Numbered from the stretch's first letter, positions 1 to 7,655 are shown. The stretch: DNA of 13,093 nt from Bacillota bacterium (GCA_023443025.1 JAEZWM010000085.1:1-13093), one strand, 5' to 3'. Program-made: numbers and translations. Notes: a model not told the origin generated them from the sequence alone.

Positions 1-37
1 GCCTTCGGGGAGTCTAAATCAAAATACTCATAAATCC

Positions 38-142
38 TTAAGAATACTCTGCATTAGTCACACAACCCAAAAAAGCCTTACTGTTAAAGCCAGTAAAGTA
101 AAAATAAAAGTAATAAAGTTGTGCAACGAGTTTAGTAAGCAT
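38..142 (-). CDS. Possible small hydrophobic peptide (34 aa)
   Basis: An ATG at 142-140 is preceded by AGGAG (154-150) at a 7-base spacing, which is a good ribosome binding site. The peptide is 34 residues and has an aromatic-rich middle (YYFYFYF at residues 10-16). No family is recognised. It is short and lies over a plus-strand stretch that is also open, so it could be chance. Small hydrophobic peptides of this size occur as leader peptides or type I toxins, but nothing here supports either role specifically. Confidence 0.2.
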   Translation of the reverse strand: MLTKLVAQLYYFYFYFTGFNSKAFLGCVTNAEYS

Positions 143-386
143 AGTTATTCTCCTAAATCTTTTTTATTATCATATCACTAATTGTTATACTTGTAAAGAT
201 TAATTTTATTACTTTTGGGTGGTAGGGTAGGAAATGAGGATTATGGATGCAATTTTTTAGTTGCAGTTGCATGAATTATGAACTCTGTGGTTTAAATATA
301 AGGTTTGTAGATTCATAGTATTTGTTAGTTAGAGGCTGGAGAGTGTATTTATAATATTTTATTATAAAATCATTAATAATTCTTAT

Positions 387-414
387 TTGACTTAATATTA
401 ATGTTTAATATAAT
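387..414 (+). promoter_or_regulatory. Sigma-A promoter for the lipoprotein gene at 493
   Basis: TTGACT (387-392) and a perfect TATAAT (409-414) are separated by 16 bases. Transcription would begin near 421, leaving a leader of about 70 bases before the ATG at 493. Confidence 0.7.
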
Positions 415-492
415 GAATGTGATATATCGTTGGAAATTATTTGCAATTTAGTTTATTTTTGGTAGCCTATCTATTTTAAGGAGAGAAAAATT

Positions 493-1647
493 ATGAAATT
501 TAGAAAAGTTATTTTAGTTTTAATCTTTAGTATTTTGTTAATTGCGTGCTCTAAAAAGCCAGAGATATCTTTAATTGATTATGTCGATTTTAGATTTGAA
601 GGTGTCGACGGCAAAGGTGAAATCAAAACAAGAATCAACCATAATGCGTTAGAAGTAGACATGTCTAATCACATGACCGAAAAGCAAAAAGATAAAGATA
701 TTCTAGAGCAATTATTTGAAAGTTTGGTTTTCAATGATTCACTTGTTATTGAAGCTGAACCAAACACTAATTTAAAAAATGGTGACGAAATTATTATTAA
801 AGCTTATAAAAAACCTACTGAAGAACTTGACTTACCTATGGAGTTTAAAGAAGGAACAAAAAAAGTAAAAGTTGAGGGACTAAAAGAGATAGAAGAAATT
901 GATGCCTTTGAAGGCATTAATGTTAGATACGAAGGAACTTCTCCGTATTTACGTTACGATATTATTAAAGATAGTTCTAATCCATTACTAAACAGTCTAC
1001 AGTACTCGTCCGATACGAAATATGGAGAAGCCAAAAATAATGAACCATTGATAGTTAAAATTACAGGAGGATTAGACAAGTTATTAAATGAAGGTTATTC
1101 AGTTAAAGAAACTGAAAAAGAGTTTATCCCCACTGGGATGGACGAATTTCCTGATAATTTAAGTTCTCTAAATAATAAAGCCAGAGAACAATTATTAAAA
1201 GAAGCTGATGATAATTTAACATCATATATAGCGAATTTCGGTCAAAAAATTGCAATGTTACCAACTGACCAATTTTTATATTCATTCAAAAATGATTATG
1301 CAACATTTGATACTAACTTGGAGAAAGTTATTCATAAAAAAGCAAAAGAACCGTCTATGTTTGGTGACTTTAACATTACTACTTTTGTATATTCCATAAA
1401 CATTAATCTCGATTCATATGATTATGAACTTGGAAAAATTGAAGGATATAATAATGAAGTAGTTTATTATCATGTCGATATTAAGAATATATCTTTAAAT
1501 GATGGAGATTTGCTTGATTTCAATGTGAATGAGTTGATTGCAAATCCACTTCATAAGACACTGGACGAGGTTGAACGAGAATTAATTAATTCTTATAAAG
1601 ACAAATATGTAATAGAAACTATGAATGGAGAGGAATTTATTAAATAG
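493..1647 (+). CDS. Lipoprotein of unknown function with Ig-like repeat segments
   Basis: The ATG is preceded by AAGGAG at a normal spacing. The 384-residue product starts with a lipoprotein signal peptide: a basic start, a hydrophobic stretch, and lipobox LIAC with Cys19, so it should be a lipid-anchored protein on the outer face of the membrane. Two segments share a pattern: 28-105 (a VDFRFEGVDGKG-like strand, ending in NGDEIIIKA) and 125-192 (GINVRYEGTSP, ending in EPLIVKI). This resembles the paired beta-sandwich modules seen C-terminally in some Firmicute zinc-ribbon and surface proteins. Residues 200-285 look helical. Residues 290-350 may hold a third, diverged beta segment. No catalytic motif is visible. 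It is monocistronic, with its own promoter upstream and a hairpin downstream. The lipoprotein call is firm; the function is unknown. Confidence 0.85.
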   Translation: MKFRKVILVLIFSILLIACSKKPEISLIDYVDFRFEGVDGKGEIKTRINHNALEVDMSNHMTEKQKDKDILEQLFESLVFNDSLVIEAEPNTNLKNGDEIIIKAYKKPTEELDLPMEFKEGTKKVKVEGLKEIEEIDAFEGINVRYEGTSPYLRYDIIKDSSNPLLNSLQYSSDTKYGEAKNNEPLIVKITGGLDKLLNEGYSVKETEKEFIPTGMDEFPDNLSSLNNKAREQLLKEADDNLTSYIANFGQKIAMLPTDQFLYSFKNDYATFDTNLEKVIHKKAKEPSMFGDFNITTFVYSININLDSYDYELGKIEGYNNEVVYYHVDIKNISLNDGDLLDFNVNELIANPLHKTLDEVERELINSYKDKYVIETMNGEEFIK

Positions 1648-1696
1648 ATTACATTCCTCTATAGTTGTAAAAGTTTTTTTATACTCATTTCTAAAT

Positions 1697-1740
1697 AAGT
1701 CTCCTAATGCTAAAGTAGTATATATTAGGAGACTTTATTA
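1697..1740 (+). terminator. Hairpin terminator after the 493-1647 lipoprotein
   Basis: A perfect 12-bp stem (1697-1708 with 1724-1735) encloses a 15-base loop and is followed by a short T-rich stretch. A smaller 8-bp inverted repeat (1629-1636 / 1653-1660) overlaps the stop codon and is followed by seven T's near 1674-1680. Either or both may end the transcript. Confidence 0.6.
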
Positions 1741-1956
1741 ACCCTTTAAAAGGTTTATACTAGTTATTAATTTCACTTTGAGTTACTACATGAATTGGTC
1801 CATTATGGTTTTCTTGGATTGTTAATATTGGTTATTATCACTATAAGATTATTTATGAATTATTATATATTAAAAGTACAACTAACAATAATACATAATA
1901 TTTGGTGAATAGTTATTATTATAAGCAATATTAATCAGCTTATAAGGATTTCTTAT
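1741..1956. other. AT-rich spacer upstream of the sugar transporter operon
   Basis: Part of the 384-base gap between the first lipoprotein and the ABC operon. No gene, RNA or convincing riboswitch fold was seen. The region is very AT-rich, with only imperfect short dyads such as the AATAAT/ATTATT stretches near 1885-1925, which are expected from base composition. Confidence 0.5.
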
Positions 1957-1985
1957 TTGTTAACAAAATTCTATAATGCTATAAT
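1957..1985 (+). promoter_or_regulatory. Sigma-A promoter of the CUT2 sugar transporter operon
   Basis: TTGTTA (1957-1962) and a perfect TATAAT (1980-1985) are spaced by exactly 17 bases. A second TATAAT copy at 1972-1977 is badly spaced. The start site would be near 1992, giving a leader of about 40 bases. Confidence 0.7.
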
Positions 1986-2031
1986 CTAATATGATAATTA
2001 AAGTCTATATAAAGAGGTTGGGTATATAAAC

Positions 2032-2775
2032 ATGTCTGATAATTATTATGTTGAGTTTAATTCCATAAGCAAAAACTTTGAAAATATCTCCGCATTAAAT
2101 CAAGTATCACTAAAAATAAAAACGGGACAAATAACTGCTCTTGCCGGCGACAACGGTTCAGGAAAAAGTACTTTAATTAAAATCTTATCAGGCGAATTAA
2201 ATCCAACTGCCGGTATGATAATAATAAGAGGAAAGCAATACAATAAACTTTCTCCAAAAGTAGCAAAGTTAAATGGTATATCTACTGTTTATCAAGATCT
2301 ATCATTAGTAGAAGAACGCGATGCTATTGACAACATCTTTCTAGGTAAAGAATTGACCAAGAACAACCTTTTTATGAATAGAAGAGAAATGGAGACTCTT
2401 GGCGTTGAGTTTCTTAGAGAATTTAATATTGATATAAAAGATATATACAAACCCGTAAAGTATCTTTCTGGTGGTCAAAGACAGGCAATTGCAATTGCCA
2501 GAGCGATACACGACGATAGTGAACTTATCATATTTGATGAGCCTACAGCAGCAATGGGAGTAATTGAATCAGAGTTAATAAATAAAAATATATTAAAACT
2601 TAAGCAGTTAAACAAAACGATTATAATAATAAGTCATAATATAAATCAAATACTACTTTTAGCAGACAATGTAAAAATACTAAAAAACGGAAAATTAGTT
2701 GATAGTATAGAATCAAATGTTTTAAACAGAGACCGTTTAATTTCTTCTCTTTATGATGAAAGAGGGGGTAAATAA
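2032..2775 (+). CDS. CUT2-family sugar ABC transporter, ATP-binding protein (single domain)
   Basis: This is a cytoplasmic ATPase that powers sugar import. All nucleotide-binding motifs are visible in 247 residues: Walker A GDNGSGKST (39-47), Q-loop Gln88, signature LSGGQ (145-149), Walker B LIIFDEP (165-171) and switch His202. RbsA and MglA carry two fused ATPase domains (about 500 residues). This protein has only one, like the fructose importer ATPase FrcA, so two copies presumably dimerise. The ATG is the only usable start, but its ribosome binding site is poor: AGAGG at 2013-2017 lies 14 bases away, so translation may be weak. The stop codon directly abuts the permease ATG, indicating translational coupling. 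The substrate cannot be read from the ATPase. Confidence 0.93.
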   Translation: MSDNYYVEFNSISKNFENISALNQVSLKIKTGQITALAGDNGSGKSTLIKILSGELNPTAGMIIIRGKQYNKLSPKVAKLNGISTVYQDLSLVEERDAIDNIFLGKELTKNNLFMNRREMETLGVEFLREFNIDIKDIYKPVKYLSGGQRQAIAIARAIHDDSELIIFDEPTAAMGVIESELINKNILKLKQLNKTIIIISHNINQILLLADNVKILKNGKLVDSIESNVLNRDRLISSLYDERGGK

Positions 2776-3747
2776 ATGAAATTTGAACTAAAGCGATTAT
2801 ATCGTGAAGAATTTAGCCTTCAAATAAAAGTCTTGTTTTTGCTTTTTACAATCTCTTTTTTATTAGTAACTTTTTTAAATCCTGTTTTTATTAAACTAAC
2901 CAATATCAGAAATTTATTGGATCATAACAGCGTTTATTTAATACTGAGTTTAGGAATGAGTTTTGTAATCGTAAGTGGTGGTATTGATTTATCTATTGGT
3001 AGCGTTATGGGATTAACTGGAATAATTTTCGGAAAAATCTTTATAATTACTAACAGTGTACTTATAGCTATCATCATTTCATTAATTCTCGGATGTGTCT
3101 TAGGGTTGTTTAATGGATATGTGATAATCAAACATAGAATTACTCCAATTATTGCAACGCTTGCTACCATGTCACTTTATAGAGGGTTAGCGTTAATAAT
3201 ATCTGAAGGAAAGCCCATTTATGGATTTCCTAAGTATTTTACAGCACTATCTAAAATTAATTATAAAATTTTTACCATACCAATAACATTTGCAACTCTT
3301 TTGATTATATTTGTTCTTATAATTTTTAGATATACAAAATTTGGACATTATATATTATGTATTGGTAGCAGTAGTAAAGCAGTACGTAGGGTAGGAATCA
3401 ATTCTGATTATTATAAAATTAGTGTTTACGTAATTAATAGTTTATTCGCTACTATTGCTTCATTAATTTTAATTTCAAGGCTAAATTCAGCAGAACCTAT
3501 ATCTGGAATGATGATAGAATCACAAATTATTGCAATAACAGTTCTAGGTGGTACACTTATATATGGAGGAAGAGTAAGTGTGCTTGGCATAGGCTTGGCG
3601 AGCTTATTTATGACAATGATAAGTAACGCTCTAACCATAGTCGGCATTTCTTCTTATTATCAAGGTTTTATATCAGGATTAATAATCTTGATATCTATAT
3701 TATTTAGTGAAAGAAAATCAAGGGATTCTATTCCCTATGATTTCTAA
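2776..3747 (+). CDS. CUT2-family sugar ABC transporter permease (RbsC/FrcB-like)
   Basis: This is an integral membrane permease of 323 residues, a typical length for the RbsC/BPD_transp_2 family. Hydrophobic segments fill most of residues 17-310. Family hallmarks are present in order: GGIDLSIGSVMGL (68-80), PIIATLATMSLYRGLAL (124-140), a cytoplasmic TKFGHYILCIG stretch (187-197), and VLGGTLIYGGRVSVLG (256-271) followed by a helix ending in SSYYQGFISGL (292-302). The ATG follows the ATPase stop with no gap and has GAGGGGG just upstream, within the end of the ATPase gene. With its neighbours it forms a complete ATPase-permease-binding-protein importer. No sugar-metabolism enzyme lies in the operon, so the substrate stays open. 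Confidence 0.93.
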   Translation: MKFELKRLYREEFSLQIKVLFLLFTISFLLVTFLNPVFIKLTNIRNLLDHNSVYLILSLGMSFVIVSGGIDLSIGSVMGLTGIIFGKIFIITNSVLIAIIISLILGCVLGLFNGYVIIKHRITPIIATLATMSLYRGLALIISEGKPIYGFPKYFTALSKINYKIFTIPITFATLLIIFVLIIFRYTKFGHYILCIGSSSKAVRRVGINSDYYKISVYVINSLFATIASLILISRLNSAEPISGMMIESQIIAITVLGGTLIYGGRVSVLGIGLASLFMTMISNALTIVGISSYYQGFISGLIILISILFSERKSRDSIPYDF

Positions 3748-3764
3748 TAAATTAGGAGGTTATA

Positions 3765-4949
3765 ATGAAAAGAATTTTATCAATTTTTATTATTTTGACA
3801 CTTATTCTTGGTGTTTTCGTAGGTTGTAGTAACGATAACACTGATAGTGTTTCTAACAGTAAGGTAGAAGAATCTTCTAAGGAGGTTAGTAAAGAAGTAT
3901 CTGAAGAAACAAAAGATGCTGTTGAAGACAAGACTGATAAAGTTGAATTAGAAGAAAATCAAGAAGATGAAGAAAACAAAGAAGAGAGCGATAACGCTAC
4001 TCCTGAGTCGATGAAAGACGAGATGGAAACTGCATTAACTGAGGCACTTAAACCACTTCCTGAAAGTGGGAAAAACGAAAAAATTGGCATCCTTGTAATA
4101 ACTCTTAACAACCCATTCTGGTCTAATATGAAGGAAAAGTATGAATTAGCAGCTAATGAACTAGGTGTAGAATTAGAAGTATTTGCAACTGATCAGGAAG
4201 GAGATGCACAAAAACAACTAGAAGTTCTGGAAAGTATGTTAGCAAAAGACTATGAGGCAATTATAGTCTCTCCTATTGATCCTAATAACTTGATTCCTGG
4301 CATTGTTAAGGCAAATGAGCAAGGAATAAAAATAATAAACCTTGGACCTGGAGTAAATATAGAATCTCTTGAAGAACAAGGTGGATACCTTGACGGTAGA
4401 ATTACTGTGGATTTTGAAAATCAAGGTAAAATGATAGCTGAAGAAATAATAGAAAAGATAGATGGTACAGGTAAAGTTTCAATTATTCAAGGAATACCTG
4501 GCGCAGGACAAAGTGAAGGTAGAACAAATGGTGCAAAAGAAAAGTTTGAAAGCACTGAAGGTATTAATTTAATTTCTATTCAAGCAGCTGACTGGGATAG
4601 AAACAAAGCTTATGAAACTACTAAAGCATTGATACAAGCAAATGAAGACTTAAAAGCTATCTTTGCAGTTAATGATGTAATGGCACTAGGTGCTGTTGAA
4701 GCATTGGAAGATGAAGGCATAAAGGACGATGTGATTGTATATGGAGTGGACTTTACTGATGAAGCGAAAACTTCGATAGAAGAAGGTAAGCTAAACGGAA
4801 GTATAACATATTCTCCAAAAGCATATACTAAAGCAGCGGTTATTTTAGCTCAAAAAATAATACAGGGACATGATATTAAAGAATCTATTTATTCTCCACT
4901 TTTAGTTGTTAACCAAGAAAATATAGAACTATTTAGTGACTGGGAATAA
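3765..4949 (+). CDS. CUT2 sugar ABC transporter substrate-binding lipoprotein
   Basis: The ATG follows a perfect AGGAGGT (3754-3760). The 394-residue protein has a lipoprotein signal peptide with lipobox FVGC (Cys21). The periplasmic-binding-protein fold (Peripla_BP_4 type) runs from about residue 105 to the end: IGILVITLNNPFW, then the IIVSPIDPNN and ADWDRNKAY stretches, and the hinge-region FAVNDVMALGA motif, all typical of ribose/xylose-type binding proteins. Residues 22-104 form an unusually long Glu/Lys/Ser-rich linker that should hold the binding domain well away from the membrane. It is the last gene of the importer operon, 17 bases after the permease, with a strong terminator behind it. 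The ligand is probably a pentose, hexose or polyol; the sequence does not settle which. Confidence 0.92.
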   Translation: MKRILSIFIILTLILGVFVGCSNDNTDSVSNSKVEESSKEVSKEVSEETKDAVEDKTDKVELEENQEDEENKEESDNATPESMKDEMETALTEALKPLPESGKNEKIGILVITLNNPFWSNMKEKYELAANELGVELEVFATDQEGDAQKQLEVLESMLAKDYEAIIVSPIDPNNLIPGIVKANEQGIKIINLGPGVNIESLEEQGGYLDGRITVDFENQGKMIAEEIIEKIDGTGKVSIIQGIPGAGQSEGRTNGAKEKFESTEGINLISIQAADWDRNKAYETTKALIQANEDLKAIFAVNDVMALGAVEALEDEGIKDDVIVYGVDFTDEAKTSIEEGKLNGSITYSPKAYTKAAVILAQKIIQGHDIKESIYSPLLVVNQENIELFSDWE

Positions 4950-5010
4950 AACAAACTACTTTAAACTAAATTAGATTTATTACATTATAAAAATATAAAT
5001 TATTAAAATA

Positions 5011-5046
5011 AAAAGTATAGGTTCGCACTAATACCTATACTTTTTT
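5011..5046. terminator. Bidirectional terminator between the sugar importer and the GTPase
   Basis: A 12-bp perfect stem (5011-5022 with 5033-5044) has a 10-base loop, with T's on the plus side and A's on the other flank. It can therefore end both the plus-strand transporter operon and the convergent minus-strand GTPase gene. Confidence 0.85.
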
Positions 5047-5130
5047 AATTCTGATTATTAAGTAATTATTTATAAATTGTATTTATCCATAAATCAAAAC
5101 TCAATATGATAAGAGGTTCTTTATAATCAC

Positions 5131-6240
5131 CTATTCCTTCCCCTTATTTTTCAAATACCACTCATATGCCTCTTTCATCATATTTTCAATATCAGGCATA
5201 TCGGTATCAAGTCCTTCTTTTTCTCTTTTTGCAATTATACTTAAAACTTGAATATAGGCTCTTGCGAGGGCATTAGTTAGAATGGAAGCGGTGGCTCCGG
5301 ATATTAGTCCTCCTGCTAATGTTCCAACTCCTGGAATTAATTTTAAGGTATTTGAAACAATATATCTACCTAAATAAGTAGCTCCTCCCGTTCCTCCAAT
5401 AGCTGCTACTATTGAAGCCAACCTTTGTTTATCCATGGACAGTCCAAAGATTGCAGTTATATGAGCAAGCATTGTTATCTGCATAGGTACTAGTATGGAC
5501 GCATCTGAAAATGGTATCGGTGCAAAACCAACACCAAAAGTAGTTGCGATGTAACCATTAGCCCAACGCGTAGCTGCATCCGCTTTTTTTTGAATATCGA
5601 CGTGTTGGGCATTAGTAAAAGACCTATGCACTTCTTCCGGTAGATACCTAAAGCTAACTTCTAATAGTTCTTTTAATCCCTTTGCCGGTACTTTAATTTC
5701 TCCAATGAACATAGGTACAGCAAGCACATTTATTACGCCTTTAATGTTTAATCCTAAATTGTAAATATAGTTCTTTAATTTTTCTGAATTTTCTCCCAAA
5801 GACTGCGTAAGAACTACAATCACAGGTATTAATTTTGCAACAGCTTCAATTAGTTCTATTTCATCATCTTCAATCCTGTTACTACCTGCATTAATGCAGT
5901 AATATGCTAGATGTATTCTTTCTCTAGGATCGTCTTTAAAGGATTTTTTTATGGTTGATGTTATCTCTTTCTCCACAGTTTTTTGTACCTTTGCACTTAA
6001 TTCAAGACCTTTTGTATCATAAAGAGTTATAGGTACACCCTGTTTAGTTATTTTTTCTACTGTTTGAGTTACTGGTTTCCCTATTCCTGTTGTAGCAAGA
6101 TTTTCTCTAAACATACTATTTATCAAAGTGCTCTTTCCCGCACCTGTTTTACCTATTAACATGATATTCACAGGATTTAATCTTTCAATTTCACTTTGAG
6201 TTTTACCAAGAATTTGACTGATAAGCTCCATATTGTTCAT
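5131..6240 (-). CDS. GTPase with C-terminal DUF697 membrane-associated domain
   Basis: The start is taken as ATG 6240-6238, with GAGG (6251-6248) seven bases away. A TTG just before it (6243-6241) is too close to the ribosome binding site. The 369-residue protein begins with an Era/TrmE-like GTPase domain: P-loop GKTGAGKST (30-38), a Thr-rich switch I near PVTQT (56-60), and DTKG (75-78). The usual NKxD base-recognition motif is replaced by TQSL (145-148) after the VIVVL strand. Residues 215-345 match the DUF697 type: a GFAPIPFSDASILVPMQ stretch and glycine/alanine-rich hydrophobic helices that probably associate with the membrane. Similar proteins are widespread but poorly characterised; roles in membrane or envelope stress have been suggested for relatives. 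It appears monocistronic. The fold call is firm; the function is not known. Confidence 0.85.
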   Translation of the reverse strand: MNNMELISQILGKTQSEIERLNPVNIMLIGKTGAGKSTLINSMFRENLATTGIGKPVTQTVEKITKQGVPITLYDTKGLELSAKVQKTVEKEITSTIKKSFKDDPRERIHLAYYCINAGSNRIEDDEIELIEAVAKLIPVIVVLTQSLGENSEKLKNYIYNLGLNIKGVINVLAVPMFIGEIKVPAKGLKELLEVSFRYLPEEVHRSFTNAQHVDIQKKADAATRWANGYIATTFGVGFAPIPFSDASILVPMQITMLAHITAIFGLSMDKQRLASIVAAIGGTGGATYLGRYIVSNTLKLIPGVGTLAGGLISGATASILTNALARAYIQVLSIIAKREKEGLDTDMPDIENMMKEAYEWYLKNKGKE

Positions 6241-6282
6241 CAAATCACCTCTTTTTATGTTAATTATAAATTTCTCATTTTA

Positions 6283-6288
6283 ATTATA
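6283..6288 (-). promoter_or_regulatory. Possible -10 element for the GTPase gene
   Basis: A perfect TATAAT on the minus strand lies 42 bases upstream of the ATG at 6240. No good -35 is seen at 16-18 bases from it, so the call rests on the -10 and its position. Confidence 0.35.
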
Positions 6289-6352
6289 CCCAAGTTTCGT
6301 CCTCTATCGCTTTATTTTGTAATTACAAATATGAAGATTATCTCACCAAATA

Positions 6353-6361
6353 TGATATACT
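6353..6361 (+). promoter_or_regulatory. Extended -10 promoter of the CWB2 protein gene
   Basis: TGATATACT gives a TGN-extended -10 (TATACT at 6356-6361). No clear -35 is visible, which extended -10 promoters tolerate. The start would be near 6368, giving a leader of about 54 bases that contains a perfect inverted repeat. Confidence 0.5.
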
Positions 6362-6369
6362 TAATTAAA

Positions 6370-6391
6370 TACATAATAATTACATTATGTA
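6370..6391. repeat. Perfect 8-bp inverted repeat in the CWB2 leader
   Basis: TACATAAT (6370-6377) and ATTATGTA (6384-6391) flank a 6-base spacer. The repeat sits immediately downstream of the predicted start site, where a repressor site or leader hairpin would lie. It contains only A/T-rich pairs, so an RNA stem would be weak and an operator seems the likelier reading. Confidence 0.4.
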
Positions 6392-6421
6392 GATTATTTA
6401 TTATTTAAAGGAGTGATTTCA

Positions 6422-7495
6422 TTGTTTAGAAAGAAAAGCAGACTACTTTCATTGCTATTAGTGGTTGCTATCCTGTTTTCTTCAGTGACAGTATTCGCTG
6501 ATGATTCGGAAGCTAGAGATGTTAAAAGAATTTCCGGTGCTGACAGATATAAAACTTCTATTGAAGTTAGTAAAGCAGCATTTGATGATTCGGATTATGC
6601 AGTTATAGCTAGCGGCCAAACATTTCCTGATGCACTAGTAGGAGGGGTTTTAGCCGGTGAGTTAGATGCTCCACTACTTGTTACAAGCAGGGATGCTGTT
6701 AGCGATGAACTTTTAGCAGAATTAAAAAGACTTGATGTTAAAAAAGTCTATTTATTAGGTGGTCTTAACACTTTAACAGCAGAAGTAGAAAAAGCACTGT
6801 CTGAATTTGAAGTAGAAAGGCTTGCCGGAGAAAACAGATTCAAAACAGCAGAAGTTGTATCACAAGTTGTAGAATCATATGTACTAAAAAATGACGACGA
6901 TGATGACGATGATAACGATATTAAAACATATCACGCTGACGGAAGAAACTTCCCGGATGCACTTGCAGCTGCACCATATATCGTAGAAGAAGACGGTGTA
7001 CTATTATTGAACGATGGAACGCCTGTAACTGAAGGTATAGCTATTGGTGGTATAAACAGTGTTCCCGGTGAGGTTGAAAGAATTGCAGGAAGCGATCGTT
7101 ATGATACCGCAGTTAAGATTGCTGAAGCTTATGACGACTATGATAAAATAGTTTTAGTCGACGGAACCAATTATCCGGATGCACTTTCAGCGTCAGGATA
7201 TGCTGCTGAAAAAGATGCGGTTATCCTTCTAACATCACCGAAAACTTTAGTTCCAGTAACCAAAGCTTTTATAGATAAAACAGATAAGGATATAATAATT
7301 ATTGGTGGAGAAAATTCAGTTTCTAAAGATATTGAAAATCTTTTAAAAGACGTTAAGGAAGAGCCAGTGCCTGTTCCTGATCCGGATCCTACACCAGAAG
7401 AACCTCAACCAACACCAGATCCTGATCCGGAGCCTACACCAAAACCAACTCCCGGTCCTTCTAAAAAGCTTATCTATATGCTGAAGGAAGGATAA
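6422..7495 (+). CDS. CWB2 cell-wall-binding protein, C-terminus lost by frameshift
   Basis: The start is TTG 6422, eight bases after AAAGGAG (6407-6413). An upstream GTG at 6413 overlaps that site and is not used. The product is 357 residues, with a signal peptide cut after VFA (26). Three CWB2 modules follow (about 36-125, 133-215, 219-310), each with the RxxGxxRYxT / FPDAL / GG pattern. In Clostridioides difficile, triplets of this domain bind surface proteins to the wall polymer PSII. Module 2 carries a run of seven Asp (158-164). A Pro/Asp/Glu linker (313-346) should end in a C-terminal domain, but the frame shifts at the five-A tract 7463-7467 and stops at 7493-7495. The missing domain is intact in another frame just downstream. 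The gene is probably a frameshifted or phase-variable surface protein, unless there is a base-calling error. Confidence 0.85.
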   Translation: MFRKKSRLLSLLLVVAILFSSVTVFADDSEARDVKRISGADRYKTSIEVSKAAFDDSDYAVIASGQTFPDALVGGVLAGELDAPLLVTSRDAVSDELLAELKRLDVKKVYLLGGLNTLTAEVEKALSEFEVERLAGENRFKTAEVVSQVVESYVLKNDDDDDDDNDIKTYHADGRNFPDALAAAPYIVEEDGVLLLNDGTPVTEGIAIGGINSVPGEVERIAGSDRYDTAVKIAEAYDDYDKIVLVDGTNYPDALSASGYAAEKDAVILLTSPKTLVPVTKAFIDKTDKDIIIIGGENSVSKDIENLLKDVKEEPVPVPDPDPTPEEPQPTPDPDPEPTPKPTPGPSKKLIYMLKEG

Positions 7496-7629
7496 TAGGT
7501 CATACAGGTAGCAAAAAATATCATAGACCGGGACAAATACAATATAAAAAAATAAATTATGAAAATGCTGTATTTTTCGATACTCCAGCGGAAGCAGAAG
7601 CAGCTGGATATGTAGCAAGTAAAGTTTAA
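7468..7629 (+). pseudogene. Out-of-frame Ada-like C-terminal domain of the CWB2 protein
   Basis: In the frame one base away, 53 codons run from GCT 7468 to TAA 7627-7629 without their own start or ribosome binding site. The translation has GHTGSKKYHRPGQ (11-23) and, near the end, TPAEAEAAGYVASK (39-52). This is the pattern of the small Ada-type metal-binding-like domain that ends many bacterial surface proteins, except that the usual Cys residues are absent. Adding one A to the tract 7463-7467 would join Ser-Lys-Lys directly to this stretch and give one protein of about 401 residues. That fit is strong evidence that both pieces belong to one gene. Confidence 0.8.
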
Positions 7630-7655
7630 TAAATAATTGCATTGTTAAAATCTAC

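Larger units (their letters stand above)
1..492. other. Left-edge region without a confident gene
   Basis: No recognisable protein or RNA was found here. Bases 2-181 on the plus strand are open for about 59 codons with no start, reaching the window edge, so this could be the tail of a gene or a decayed remnant. On the minus strand a 34-codon ORF with a good ribosome binding site lies over the same bases. From about 180 to 386 the sequence is AT-rich and shows only a short inverted repeat (ATGCAA 247-252 / TTGCAT 267-272). The last part holds the promoter of the lipoprotein gene that follows. Confidence 0.4.

Noticed and set aside
1741..2031. Riboswitch upstream of the sugar importer
   Set aside because: The leader after the predicted start is only about 40 bases and no conserved aptamer elements were recognised.
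2934..3647. Minus-strand ORFs of 78 and 73 codons within the permease gene
   Set aside because: They lie opposite a well-supported permease, have no family signature and read as its antisense shadow.
6413..6415. GTG as start of the CWB2 protein
   Set aside because: It overlaps the last base of its own would-be ribosome binding site; TTG 6422 has correct spacing and gives a normal signal peptide.
7462..7468. Programmed -1 ribosomal frameshift at the A tract to make the full-length CWB2 protein
   Set aside because: The heptamer T AAA AAG does not fit the X XXY YYZ slippery rule and no strong downstream stem was noticed, so a mutation, phase switch or miscall is preferred.
7343..7642. Minus-strand 99-codon ORF over the CWB2 linker and Ada-like domain
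   Set aside because: Its tryptophan- and arginine-rich composition is the antisense of the Pro/Asp/Glu linker codons. No ribosome binding site was noted and no family is recognised.
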